Shown here: positions 34,430 through 42,737 of the stretch, in pieces
Layout of the letters: every line of letters begins with the position of its first letter
How positions within the stretch are numbered: the first letter of the stretch is position 1
Source: Streptomyces sp. NBC_00425
GTDB lineage: Bacteria; Actinomycetota; Actinomycetes; Streptomycetales; Streptomycetaceae
Direction: 5' to 3'
Length of the DNA: 64,000 nt
Assembly: GCF_036030735.1 (NCBI RefSeq)
Contig: NZ_CP107928.1
Coordinates: forward strand, 9,176,001 to 9,240,000
Position numbers and translations under genes: made by a program
Notes under the pieces: model-generated
What the model saw: the letters and a program-made list of their open reading frames with translations, nothing else
What the model was told of the DNA's origin: nothing
The model's database searches: none

Positions 34430-35341
34430 ATGCAGCACGACGTGCGTACGCGGAGATCGGCCGGTCGTGGCAGAAAGGGCGTCACCTTGCTCGCGGCGCT
34501 GGGCAGTTGCGCCCTGGTGGCAGCCTCCGCGGCGCCGGTCGCCGCGCACGGTGGCAAAGGCGAGACGCGATACGTCGCGCTCGGCGACTCCTACACCTCC
34601 GGCCCTCTCATCCCCCGGCAGGTGGACGCCTACTGCGCCCGCTCCGACCACAACTACCCGTCCGTCGTGGCCGGTCGGCTGCGGGCTGCCGTCCTGAACG
34701 ACGTCAGCTGTGGCGGGGCCACGACCGAGAACATGTGGAAGCCGCAGGGAACCAAGGTTCCCCAGCTCGACGCGGTGGGCCGAGGCAGTGACATCGTGTC
34801 CGTCCAGATCGGCGGCAACGACATCGGCTTCGGCTCCATCATCGGCACCTGCGCCCAGCTGGCCCCGCAGGATCCCACCGGCAACCCGTGCCAGCGCCAC
34901 TACAGCGCCTCGGGCGTGGACCAGCTCACCGTGGCGATCGCCGAGACCGCTCCGAAGGTCGCCCGGGTGCTGCGGGCCGTGCACGACAGGGCGCCGCATG
35001 CCCGCGTCCTCGTCGTCGGCTACCCGGACCTGCTGCCCGACGACGGCAGCGGCTGCGCACCTTCGGTGCCCTTCGCGACGCGCGACTTCCCCTACCTGCG
35101 GGACACCGGCAAGCGCCTCAACCTGATGCTGCGTCTGGTGGCGCGCCGGAGCGGCGCGGAGTACGTCGACACCTACGGCCCGACCGTCGGCCACGACATG
35201 TGCAAGCCCGCGGCCCAGCGGTGGATCGAGCCGCTGCAGCCCGCCTCGCCCGCCGCACCCGCGCACCCCAACGCCAAGGGTGAGGAGGCCATGGCGGGTG
35301 CGGTGCTCGAGCGCCTGTCGCACCGGCACGGCGGTCACTGA
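34430..35341 (+). CDS. Secreted SGNH/GDSL esterase
   Basis: A 303-residue exported hydrolase. The signal peptide covers residues 1-39 (RKGVTLLAALGSCALVAASA). Block I is ALGDSYTSG with catalytic Ser54, block III is IGGNDIGFG, and block V is HPNAKGEEAM with the catalytic His; DVSCGGATT is block II. Paired Cys residues as in Streptomyces lipase SCO1725-type enzymes are present. ATG 34430 has GAGGGGGAG upstream. It probably acts on extracellular esters or lipids. Confidence 0.9.
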   Translation: MQHDVRTRRSAGRGRKGVTLLAALGSCALVAASAAPVAAHGGKGETRYVALGDSYTSGPLIPRQVDAYCARSDHNYPSVVAGRLRAAVLNDVSCGGATTENMWKPQGTKVPQLDAVGRGSDIVSVQIGGNDIGFGSIIGTCAQLAPQDPTGNPCQRHYSASGVDQLTVAIAETAPKVARVLRAVHDRAPHARVLVVGYPDLLPDDGSGCAPSVPFATRDFPYLRDTGKRLNLMLRLVARRSGAEYVDTYGPTVGHDMCKPAAQRWIEPLQPASPAAPAHPNAKGEEAMAGAVLERLSHRHGGH

Positions 35342-35430
35342 CCGGGGGAGGGCGGCGCCGGGCGGCAGGCGGGCCCCGGAGCGTGGCGCGTCCCCCGGCC
35401 TCGGGCCGGCCTTCGCCGTCTGCGCCGCGC

Positions 35431-35506
35431 CGGGACTTCCGTACCGAAGCCGCCTCATCGGTTCCGCCCGGGACTTCCGTACCGAAGGCGCTCCATCGGT
35501 CCCGCT
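35431..35506 (+). repeat. Tandem 38-bp repeat, two copies
   Basis: CGGGACTTCCGTACCGAAG and the following 19 bp repeat at 35431-35468 and 35469-35506, with about six differences. Each copy holds the near-palindrome CTTCCGTACCGAAG. It lies between two convergent genes; function is unknown. Confidence 0.8.
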
Positions 35507-35536
35507 CGGGCCGCCTCGCGTCGTCCTGTGGGAGGG

Positions 35537-35854
35537 CTACACCTCGGAGTCGATGCCGGTGACGACCGCCGGTCCGAGCGGCGCACTCGTCTCGTCGAGC
35601 CCCGCGTCGTGCAGGGCCGAGTCCGCGAGCCGGCGTGCGTCCTCCTCGGCGTGCGTGGCGCTGTCCGCCTCGACGGCGAGCCGGATGGTGAACGTGTCGT
35701 CCTCGTTCACGGTGAGAGGGTCGAGGTCCTGCGCGTCTCCCATCCGCGTGTGATGCGGATCGGCGGGGCGCAGGGCACGGCCCAGTCGCGTCCGGGTGTC
35801 GTCCCCGACGGTGGTGGTGAAGGTGCCGGGCACGGTGATCACGTACGTCGTCAT
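35537..35854 (-). CDS. Small hypothetical protein (105 aa)
   Basis: The sequence MTTYVITVPGTFTTTVGDDT, then DDTFTIRLAVEADSATHAEE and DARRLADSALHDAGL, suggests a compact alpha/beta domain. No family was recognised. ATG 35854 follows GAGAAGGGA. It is divergent from the 36008 gene and shares its intergenic region with palindrome site 2, so it could be co-regulated. Confidence 0.7.
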   Translation of the reverse strand: MTTYVITVPGTFTTTVGDDTRTRLGRALRPADPHHTRMGDAQDLDPLTVNEDDTFTIRLAVEADSATHAEEDARRLADSALHDAGLDETSAPLGPAVVTGIDSEV

Positions 35855-35970
35855 GATGTTCCCTTCTCCGCTTTCCCCTGCGCCTACCCCGTCGCGCCGC
35901 GGACACGATCTCGGGGTTGGTCGTCGTCGCTCTCGCCCTCGGTCACCGGCGGAGTCTCCATGATCTATGG

Positions 35971-35992
35971 TTATCGTCGATAGGACGATAAT
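35971..35992. promoter_or_regulatory. Operator palindrome TTATCGTC-N5-GACGATAA (site 2)
   Basis: Arms at 35971-35978 and 35984-35991, spacer GATAG. The right arm extends into GATAAT (35987-35992), a -10-like hexamer for the plus-strand gene at 36008. This copies the geometry of site 1 at 29040-29060. Confidence 0.65.
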
Positions 35993-36007
35993 GCGGGAGG
36001 GTCGCGC

Positions 36008-37408
36008 GTGCGGGACTGGTCGCTGAACGGGACCCGCGCGTCAAGGGAGTTGATCGACATGTCAGGTGTGGACGATGGGCCGGCACCGGGTTGCACGGTC
36101 CGTACGACGCCGCAGGACCTGGCGACGGAGCTGGCGGTGCTGACGGAGATCGACTGGCGAAAGGTCTGGCCCGGCGCGGGCGGAGGCCACGAACCCGACC
36201 CCGCGTGGCTCGCCCTGTTCGACTGGCAGGTCGTCGACTTCCAGTGGCGCTACAACGACTGGGGCCCGATAACGGTGCAGACGCGCACCGGCAAGCGGCA
36301 TCACCTGTCGGCCACGACGTCCCATTCGATGGAGTACGCCTACGCCTCCCACCGTTTGTGGGTCGGCAGTGCCGCCGAGGGGCACGAAGGGACACACGAA
36401 AGGGAAGCGGCCGAAGCGGCCGCCGCCTGGGAGGGATACCTGGCATCCGCGCAGGGCGTTCTCGGCGCACCGACGTGGTCGGGCGCCTGGGACGACCCCG
36501 GCTTCCCCGTCGGCTTCGGCGACCGGACCGGCGCGCTCGAGCAGCGGCGCGAGTTCAACCCGTACCGGCTCGCGGTGTGGAATCCCCGAGGGCCCGAGGG
36601 CGCGGTGATCGTCCTCACGATCCATGCGGGCATCCACGGCGGACACTGCGTCGATCTGAAGCTGCACGACCCGGCGCTCATCGTGCTGGACGAATCCGAC
36701 GCCGAGTTGGAGTCGAAGGTCCGTGCCGTCAGCTCACGCGGAGAGGCTCCGGGGCCGCCGCGGCTCTACGGCGACCCGGAGCCCGTGGACAAACCCGATA
36801 CCACCTGGCAGGACGTGGCCGCACGACTCGAAGCGGTCTCCGCATGGGACTGGGACACGATCTTCGGCCCTCACCCGTGGAACCGGGCGTTCGCCTCGGC
36901 GGAAGAACTGGCCCACTGGGCCCGGCGGCTCGGCTGGACCGTCGCCGACGTCGACGATTCGGGCTGCGTCTCCGTCATCACGCAGGAGGGCCACTCCGTC
37001 TGGCTGCCTCCGCTGCTGCGGTACCCCGCCCGGGTGAACTGGCTGGAGTCCAAACTCTGGCGGATCACCTCCAGGCCGTCGTCGTCCTTCCATCGCAACG
37101 TGCTCGAGCCCGCCGACGCACTCTGGACGGACTGCATGTCAGCGGCGCGCGAGATCCTGGGCGAGCCCGGATACTGCGGTGAACCCGGGAGCCCCCGCTT
37201 CCCGAAGCGGTGGCAGAGCTGGCGCGAGGAGAACCGCGGCCTCACATTCCGCACCCACCGGCTTGCCCTGTGGCCCTGTGCAGGTGCACCCGCCCCGGCC
37301 ATCGGACTGTTCATGCACGCCGGATTCCTCGAGCGGGGATGCGACAAGGAAGCCGCACAGCTTGATCTGCGCATCTGGCGTCCCGCCTCCTCCTCCCGCA
37401 CGGTCTGA
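36008..37408 (+). CDS. Hypothetical protein (466 aa), two similar halves
   Basis: No family was recognised. The halves look related: DIDWRKVW-type and AWDWDTIFGPHPW starts, then FDWQVVDFQWRYNDWGPITV against LGWTVADVDDSGCVSVIT, and endings YRLAVWNPRGPEGAVIVLTI-HAGI against HRLALWPCAGAPAPAIGLFM-HAGF. This points to an internal duplication. No signal peptide or membrane segment. GTG 36008 follows GGGAGG; ATG 36059 also has an AGGGAG site. Control through palindrome site 2 is likely. Confidence 0.7.
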   Translation: MRDWSLNGTRASRELIDMSGVDDGPAPGCTVRTTPQDLATELAVLTEIDWRKVWPGAGGGHEPDPAWLALFDWQVVDFQWRYNDWGPITVQTRTGKRHHLSATTSHSMEYAYASHRLWVGSAAEGHEGTHEREAAEAAAAWEGYLASAQGVLGAPTWSGAWDDPGFPVGFGDRTGALEQRREFNPYRLAVWNPRGPEGAVIVLTIHAGIHGGHCVDLKLHDPALIVLDESDAELESKVRAVSSRGEAPGPPRLYGDPEPVDKPDTTWQDVAARLEAVSAWDWDTIFGPHPWNRAFASAEELAHWARRLGWTVADVDDSGCVSVITQEGHSVWLPPLLRYPARVNWLESKLWRITSRPSSSFHRNVLEPADALWTDCMSAAREILGEPGYCGEPGSPRFPKRWQSWREENRGLTFRTHRLALWPCAGAPAPAIGLFMHAGFLERGCDKEAAQLDLRIWRPASSSRTV

Positions 37409-37500
37409 CCTCCGCGCGCCGCGCGGGATACCTTTGAGGCGTTCGGGGCTCCGTCCGGCAGCCTCGGGCTTCCGTCCGCGTATCCGAGCGCCGGGAGGCG

Positions 37501-38658
37501 ATGGTGTCCCGTTCCTACGACGTCATCGTGCTGGGTCTGGGGGGCATGGGCAGTTCTGCCGCGTACCACCTCGCCCGGCGCGGTGAGCGGGTCCTCGGCC
37601 TGGAACGCTTCGGGCCCGCCCACGCTCTCGGCGCCAGCCACGGCGGCTCGCGCATCTACCGGCAGGGCTACGCCGAGGGCGCGGCGTACGTGCCGCTGCT
37701 GCTGCGCGCACAGGAGCTGTGGGACCGGCTGGCCACGGAGTCGGGGCGCGAGGTGTTCACTCCTACCGGGGGCCTCGTCATCGGGCCGCAGGACAGTCCC
37801 ATGGTCGCCGGCAGCGTCCACAGTGCCGAGGTGTGGGGCCTGGAGCACGAGGTCCTCGACAGCGCGGACATCCGTCGGCGCTTTCCCACCTTCTCGCCGG
37901 CCGACGACGAGGTGGCCTTCTACGAGCGCGGGGCGGGTGTGGTCCGGCCCGAACTCACGGTCCGCGCCCACCTCGACCTGGCCGCGGCCTCCGGTGCCGA
38001 GCTGCGTTTCGACGAGCCGGCTTCGAGGTGGGAGATCGACGCCCACGGCGGGGCCCGGGTCGTCACCTCCCGCGGGACGTACGTCGCGGACAGGCTGGTC
38101 ATCGCCCCAGGCGCGTGGGCGCCCCGGCTGTTGGCGGACATCGGTGTCCCGGTGCGCGTGGAACGCCGCGTCATGTACTGGTTCGCCCCACGCGGCGGGA
38201 CCGCCCCCTTCACTCCGGACCGGCACCCCGTGTATGTGTGGGAGGACCGCACCGGCACCGACATCTACGGCTTTCCCGCCCTGGACGGCCCGGACGGCGG
38301 CGCCAAGGTCGCCTTCCACGACAAGGGCGCCGCCGCCGACCCCGACCAGCTGGACCGGGAGATCCACCCGCAGGAGGTGGAGGCGATGCGCGCGTATCTG
38401 CGCCCGCGCATCCCCGCGCTGGCCGGTCCCTTCCTCAAGGGAGCCGCCTGCACCTACTCACTGACCCCGGACGAGCACTTCGTGCTGTCCATCCACCCCG
38501 CCCATCCCCAGGTGACCGTCGCCTGCGGGTTCTCGGGCCACGGCTTCAAATTCGTCCCGGTGGTCGGGGAGATCATCGCCGACCTCGCCCTGACCGGCAC
38601 CACAGCGCACCCCGTCGAACTCTTCGACGCCCGGCGCAGCCGTGCCGCATCCGACTGA
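37501..38658 (+). CDS. solA: N-methyl-L-tryptophan oxidase / sarcosine-oxidase-type FAD enzyme
   Basis: A 385-residue DAO-family flavoenzyme. [20 protein letters not shown] binds [23 protein letters not shown] is the monomeric sarcosine oxidase/SolA signature. Cys in [19 protein letters not shown] matches the Cys that carries covalent FAD, and [20 protein letters not shown] is the C-terminal FAD motif. It oxidatively demethylates N-methyl amino acids to give formaldehyde and hydrogen peroxide. The exact substrate cannot be assigned. ATG 37501 has GGGAGGCG upstream. Confidence 0.87.
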   Translation: MVSRSYDVIVLGLGGMGSSAAYHLARRGERVLGLERFGPAHALGASHGGSRIYRQGYAEGAAYVPLLLRAQELWDRLATESGREVFTPTGGLVIGPQDSPMVAGSVHSAEVWGLEHEVLDSADIRRRFPTFSPADDEVAFYERGAGVVRPELTVRAHLDLAAASGAELRFDEPASRWEIDAHGGARVVTSRGTYVADRLVIAPGAWAPRLLADIGVPVRVERRVMYWFAPRGGTAPFTPDRHPVYVWEDRTGTDIYGFPALDGPDGGAKVAFHDKGAAADPDQLDREIHPQEVEAMRAYLRPRIPALAGPFLKGAACTYSLTPDEHFVLSIHPAHPQVTVACGFSGHGFKFVPVVGEIIADLALTGTTAHPVELFDARRSRAASD

Positions 38659-38700
38659 GACATCACCGGTCGAGGTGAGAGGTGGGCAGGGGGCGTGTCG

Positions 38701-39105
38701 TCAGCAGTGCCGCAGGCCGTACCTGCTCGGGTCGGCGTCGAACCAGCTGGGAGTGAACACCCAGTCGGCCGGCACGTAACCCTCCCTCCCCTCACTGATC
38801 CAGTCGGGCACCGTGCGGTACCAGGTGGTGTTCCCGCCGCCGTGCAGTCCGCCCGTCGACCAGCAGGTGAAGTAGCTGAACGTCGACTTCAGCAGACCGT
38901 TGAAAGGGCTCTCGTGAAACGGCTGGAGCCGGGTCGGTGCGTCTCCGCGGTTGCCGCACCACAGCCGGCCGTCGTGGGCCCGGACGCCGCACTCGGCGGC
39001 CGCCGCCGACGGAGCCGCCTGCGCGGAGGGGGCGGCCACGGTTCCGGCCAGCACGGTGGCCAGCGCGGTGGAGATCATGGCTGCCTTGACGTGTTTCCCG
39101 AACAT
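38701..39105 (-). CDS. Small secreted hypothetical protein
   Basis: A 134-residue protein with a signal peptide (VKAAMISTALATVLAGTVAA then PSAQA). The mature part has four to five Cys (AAECGVRAHDGRLWCGNRGD, SYFTCWST, YGLRHC) and Trp-rich strands (NTTWYRTVPDWISEGREGYV, PADWVFTPSWFD), consistent with a small disulfide-stabilised extracellular domain. ATG 39105 follows GAAGGAG. No family was recognised. Confidence 0.78.
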   Translation of the reverse strand: MFGKHVKAAMISTALATVLAGTVAAPSAQAAPSAAAAECGVRAHDGRLWCGNRGDAPTRLQPFHESPFNGLLKSTFSYFTCWSTGGLHGGGNTTWYRTVPDWISEGREGYVPADWVFTPSWFDADPSRYGLRHC

Positions 39106-39252
39106 GTTTCTCCTTCGTTCTCGATGTGGGGGAGGCGTGATCGACGGCAGACGGGCACGCCGTCACCCCCGGTCGGCTTCGTGGTCCAGGTCCACGTCCA
39201 GGTCGTGGTCATGGCCGAGGCCCTGGACGGCCGTCGGCGTGAGGCGACGGGG

Positions 39253-40563
39253 TCAGAACCAGCCCGTGCAGACGATCGAGCCGCCCTTGCCGTTGGTGCC
39301 GCAGGCGCGCATCACGAGGCCGTTGTCGTTCCACTGCGTGGTGTACGCGTCGCCGCCCGAGGTGACGGTCGTGTAGCCGAGCATCGGCTCCCAGGTGTCC
39401 CCGCCGTCGTTGCTGCGGTCGACCCAGATCTCGTCACCGACCGTGCCGCCGACGATGCGGCCCCAGGCACAGGCGGTCGTGCTGTTGTACCGCAGCTCCA
39501 CGGTGCGGCCGAAGACGGTGGCGGATTTGGCCGACCAGGCCCCTGCGGAGTCCGGTGGGGTGCCGTCACCGCACGAGGTGTTGGAGGAGGCGCCCTCCAG
39601 CGTGCCGCCGATTCTCGAGTAGTCCCCGCACGACGGCACACCAGGTGTGATCGCCGGGCCCTGGATGAAGAGGTTGCTGATCCAGCTGCGGTAGTCCGGC
39701 AGATAGGTCCAGACGTTGTTGACCATGCCGTCCACGGTGGCCCGTTCTCCCACGCGCTGGCACAGTGCCCGCACGGCGACGGAGATGCCGTTGTCGATGG
39801 TCCAGTTGATGCCGCCGCTGCTGCCGGTGGTGGAGTCGTTGCGCAGGTTCGGCTGGCCCCAGGTCTTCACCTGCTTGCCGAGACCGTCGTACTCCCACAC
39901 CGGGAAGACGCCCGAGACGTTGGGTCGCAGCGAACCCTGATAGCTGGCCCAGGGGATGTCCGAGACTCTGACGACCTCGGTCGATTGGGGCGATTCGAGC
40001 CGCTTGCCGTTACCGAGGTAGAGGGCGACGTGGCTGAGTCCCTCGCCGAAGTACATGATGTCGCCGGGCAGCAGCGGGGCTTCCCCCTGCGCCTTGGTGA
40101 ACCGGGTGTGCGCGTAGCCCGGGTTCTGCCACGTGGCCTGCGTGGTGCGTTCGCTGATGATGTCCTGACGGGTGGCCTTGTACCAGGCCCAGCGCACGAG
40201 GCCGATGCAGTCGAAGCTCCAGTACGTCGGATCGTTGATGGATTTCGCCAGGTCGTCCGTGTCCAGCATGCCCTGGCTGGGGCCGGGAAGGCCCCCGGCG
40301 TGGCCGCCGCCCCAGGCGTACATCCAACCGACGTACCGGCAGGCGACGTTGACGGCGTCCTGGGCGGCGATACTCGCTCCCGCCTTCAGCGGCGCACAGG
40401 TGTCGGCGGCGGGTGCGGCCGGTGCGGCGGTCGCCGGCGCGGCTGTCGGCAGGGCCAGGCAGGCGACCGCGACGGCGGCGGCGAGCAGCAGCCGCAGCGG
40501 TCGGAGGCGGCCGTGCGGCTTTCCTCCGTCACGTTCGCGGTCGCGTTGTCTCTGTCTTCTCAT
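39253..40563 (-). CDS. Secreted NlpC/P60-type hydrolase with C-terminal DUF2690 domain
   Basis: A 436-residue exported protein. The signal peptide ends about residue 48. The cysteine-peptidase domain has catalytic Cys119 (FDCIGLVRWAW) and His178 (GLSHVALYLGNG) with PLLPGDIMYFG. The C-terminal region (GASSNTSCGDGTPPDSAGAW, VELRYNSTTACAWGRIVGGT) is a DUF2690-like beta domain. A peptidoglycan or peptide-processing role outside the cell is likely. The linker (INWTIDNGISVAVRALCQRV) is unassigned. ATG 40563 precedes the signal; the longer frame upstream is not needed. Confidence 0.82.
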   Translation of the reverse strand: MRRQRQRDRERDGGKPHGRLRPLRLLLAAAVAVACLALPTAAPATAAPAAPAADTCAPLKAGASIAAQDAVNVACRYVGWMYAWGGGHAGGLPGPSQGMLDTDDLAKSINDPTYWSFDCIGLVRWAWYKATRQDIISERTTQATWQNPGYAHTRFTKAQGEAPLLPGDIMYFGEGLSHVALYLGNGKRLESPQSTEVVRVSDIPWASYQGSLRPNVSGVFPVWEYDGLGKQVKTWGQPNLRNDSTTGSSGGINWTIDNGISVAVRALCQRVGERATVDGMVNNVWTYLPDYRSWISNLFIQGPAITPGVPSCGDYSRIGGTLEGASSNTSCGDGTPPDSAGAWSAKSATVFGRTVELRYNSTTACAWGRIVGGTVGDEIWVDRSNDGGDTWEPMLGYTTVTSGGDAYTTQWNDNGLVMRACGTNGKGGSIVCTGWF

Positions 40564-41075
40564 GTCGTTCCCCGTTTCTCCGGCCGTGGTCGGTCGTCGC
40601 ACGGCCGGCCGGCCGTTTGCTGTCGGCGTGGGTGAAGCAACCACGGCGGTCGGTGGCGCCGTGAGGGGTGCTCCACAGCAGCCTGCTGGCGGCGCGGCCG
40701 TCCTGTCGACGTACGGACGTTGCCCGACCGAGCGGGCAACGGGAAACCCTCGGGAAACTTCGCGTCAGCACTGCGGTCGGCCGACAACCGTCCGCCTCCG
40801 GCGCCCGACGCCTCCGACACCCGCCCGCGGCGACGCGCAAGCGCGCCTCAGGTGAAACACGAGTGGGTTCAGCTTGGGTGGGACCGGCGACTGCCCTGCC
40901 TGCCCCCGTCGGACCCTCGGTGTAGCGTTCATCCTCGCTCGTTGCAACGAATGGCGGACAGGGTTGCGTTAGTGCGGTGCCATTGCAACATTTTCATCAC
41001 GTTCACCTGCGCGTACCGCGCTTCCTTGCGGTAAATCAGTTGCCGAAAATATGAATGCAACGTAGCGTTTCCGGT
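40564..41075. other. 512-bp intergenic region with TTGCAACG-type repeats
   Basis: No gene was seen. GTTGCAACGAATGGC (40941-40955) and GCCATTGCAAC (40979-40989) form an interrupted inverted repeat, and similar TTGC motifs occur at 40970 and 41054. They lie upstream of the GtrA-like gene and may be regulatory. Confidence 0.4.
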
Positions 41076-41711
41076 ATGAGGAACGAGGGGGCAGAGGCTG
41101 TGAGGGCCGGGAAGCGCGCGTTACGCAACGGTGATCGGACGACGGGGCGGGGGGCCGTGGGATCAGTGCAGGGCGGGCGGCGGCGGGCGTCCGGAGCCAT
41201 CGCCTCGTTCGCCCGCTTCGTGCTCTGCGGCGGGGGAGTGGGGATCGCCTCGAGCTTCGCAGTGGCGGCGCTCGCCTCCTGGACGCCGTGGGTCCTGGCC
41301 AACGCCCTGACGACCGCGGTTTCCACGCTCCTGGCCACCGAGCTGCACGCCCGATTCACCTTCGGCGCCGGCGGGCGTGCCACAGGGCGACAGCACGCGC
41401 AGTCGGCCGGCTCCGCGGCGGCCGCTTACGCGGTCACCAGTGTGGCGATGGTCGTTCTGAGGCAACTGGTGGCGACGCCCGGTGCGGTGCTCGAACAGGT
41501 CGTGTACCTGTCCGCCATGGGACTCGCCGGCGTCGCGCGGTTCGCGGTGCTCCGCCTCGTGGTCTTCGCGCGCAGCCGTTCCGAGGCCGCGGGCCCCGCG
41601 AACTGCGGATCAGGGGGCGTCGACACCGCCGGCGCGGGCCGTCCCGTGCACCCGGCGACGACCCGCGGCGTGACCCCGACCGACCGCGCGGCGCTCTGCC
41701 GCGCAGCCTGA
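41076..41711 (+). CDS. GtrA-like membrane protein with a TTA codon
   Basis: A 211-residue protein with four membrane helices in a GtrA-like domain: FARFVLCGGGVGIASSFAVA, WVLANALTTAVSTLLATELH-ARFTFG, AYAVTSVAMVVLRQLV and QVVYLSAMGLAGVARFAVLR. GtrA proteins take part in membrane translocation of lipid-linked sugars. Codon 16 (41121-41123) is TTA, rare in Streptomyces and read only by the bldA tRNA, so expression may be tied to development. This holds if ATG 41076 (or the earlier in-frame start) is used. Confidence 0.7.
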   Translation: MRNEGAEAVRAGKRALRNGDRTTGRGAVGSVQGGRRRASGAIASFARFVLCGGGVGIASSFAVAALASWTPWVLANALTTAVSTLLATELHARFTFGAGGRATGRQHAQSAGSAAAAYAVTSVAMVVLRQLVATPGAVLEQVVYLSAMGLAGVARFAVLRLVVFARSRSEAAGPANCGSGGVDTAGAGRPVHPATTRGVTPTDRAALCRAA

Positions 41712-41946
41712 CCGTTCAGCCGGAAGGCGTGCGTCCCGGGGCGGCGTCCGTGTCGGTCGGTCGGGGCCCGGCCCGGGACAGACTGGCGGGCCGGCGCGAA
41801 GGCTGCGGCGAGCCGGGCGGACAGGATCGCCCAGGCGGGGTGGGGACCACCACGATCTCCACCTCCCGCGACGATCGGCCCGCCCCAACAGCCCGCGTGA
41901 GCGGTGGAGTTCAGGGAAACCCGGTCCACAGATTATGATCTTGGTC

Positions 41947-42237
41947 ATGTCTGTGCAGAACTCCGAGAAGACCCTTTCCCGCAAACAGAGGCTGCAGGAG
42001 AAGCAGCGTCGCCAGCTCGCGGTGGTGGACACCGTGGACAAGGCCGAGGCCAAGGTCCGCAAGGCCGAGCTCGAACTGGCCGTGGCCGTCACCGAGGCGG
42101 TGCAGGTGTTCGGCGACGAGCACGCGGCGTCCGAGGGGCTGGACATGCCGGCCGAAGCGATTCTGCGTTTTCTCGGGATGGCGCAGGACGAAGCGGCCCG
42201 CGCCGACGACGTCCCCGAGGCCTCCAGCGAGGCGTGA
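41947..42237 (+). CDS. Small coiled-coil hypothetical protein, possibly leaderless
   Basis: A 96-residue charged helical protein (KQRLQEKQRRQLAVVDTVDK-AEAKVRKAELELAVAVTEAV). No family was recognised; the ending EAILRFLGMAQDEAARADDV is shared with Streptomyces proteins of unknown function that accompany DNA-binding genes, from memory only. TATGAT at 41934-41939 lies 7 nt before ATG 41947 and no ribosome binding site is present, so the transcript is probably leaderless. Confidence 0.65.
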   Translation: MSVQNSEKTLSRKQRLQEKQRRQLAVVDTVDKAEAKVRKAELELAVAVTEAVQVFGDEHAASEGLDMPAEAILRFLGMAQDEAARADDVPEASSEA

Positions 42238-42290
42238 GGCGCAGTTCGCGTCACAGCCCTCGCCTCCGACGGCACGGACCCGGTTGCTCC

Positions 42291-42340
42291 GAGCCGAGCC
42301 GAGCCGAGCCGAGCCGAACCGAGCCGAGCCGAGCCGAACC
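42291..42340 (+). repeat. Ten tandem 5-bp repeats (GAGCC, two GAACC)
   Basis: Ten units fill 42291-42340; units 6 and 10 read GAACC. This is a simple-sequence array just before a terminator hairpin, prone to length change by slippage. A 5-bp unit would shift frame if translated, but it lies after the 42237 stop. Confidence 0.9.
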
Positions 42341-42344
42341 GACA

Positions 42345-42374
42345 AGACCGCCGCCTCCTGCGAAGCGGCGGTCT
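42345..42374. terminator. Hairpin terminator
   Basis: AGACCGCCGC (42345-42354) pairs with GCGGCGGTCT (42365-42374) around a 10-nt loop. It lies between the convergent small genes ending at 42237 (+) and 42422 (-) and can serve both. Confidence 0.75.
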
Positions 42375-42421
42375 CTCGTGCGTCGTTCCTGCTTCAGGTG
42401 CTGTCCGTCCGAAGACGGACC

Positions 42422-42655
42422 CTAATCACATACGACGGTGGAGATCGGCATGATGACCGTCACCGTGATGGTCTTGGTGACCCAGTGTCCGTTCTCGAAG
42501 ACCTGCACGGTGCGGAGAACATTCATCGGGACGTAGCGGATCTCGGTGTGACAGGCTGCGGGGGCGGCGTGAGCCGCACCGGAGCTGATGAGCACACCTC
42601 CACCGGCCAGCATCATCGCGGCGGCCGTCGCGGCGGCAGCTCTACGGATACGCAT
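42422..42655 (-). CDS. Small secreted hypothetical protein (77 aa)
   Basis: It starts MRIRRAAAATAAAMMLAGGG with a signal peptide ending near SSGAAHA. The mature 46 residues contain two Cys (PAACHTEIRYV and STVVCD) and beta-rich VQVFENGHWVTKTITVTVIM. ATG 42655 follows GAGGTGATT. Function is unknown; it sits beside another secreted gene on the same strand. Confidence 0.72.
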   Translation of the reverse strand: MRIRRAAAATAAAMMLAGGGVLISSGAAHAAPAACHTEIRYVPMNVLRTVQVFENGHWVTKTITVTVIMPISTVVCD

Positions 42656-42737
42656 GGTGAATCACCTCGAATGTCGTGTGATGTTGCCGTCTGTGGCCTG
42701 GCCCGGAGGGTGTCGGCCTTCGCCGGTCGGCGAGCGG

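Noticed and set aside
33086..35458. A 790-codon open frame on the minus strand
   Set aside because: It is antisense to the alpha/beta hydrolase and SGNH genes, both of which show clear catalytic motifs.
42291..42340. Possible CRISPR-like array
   Set aside because: Units are 5 bp with no spacers, and no cas genes are near; the 8-bp array at 62602 fails for the same reason.
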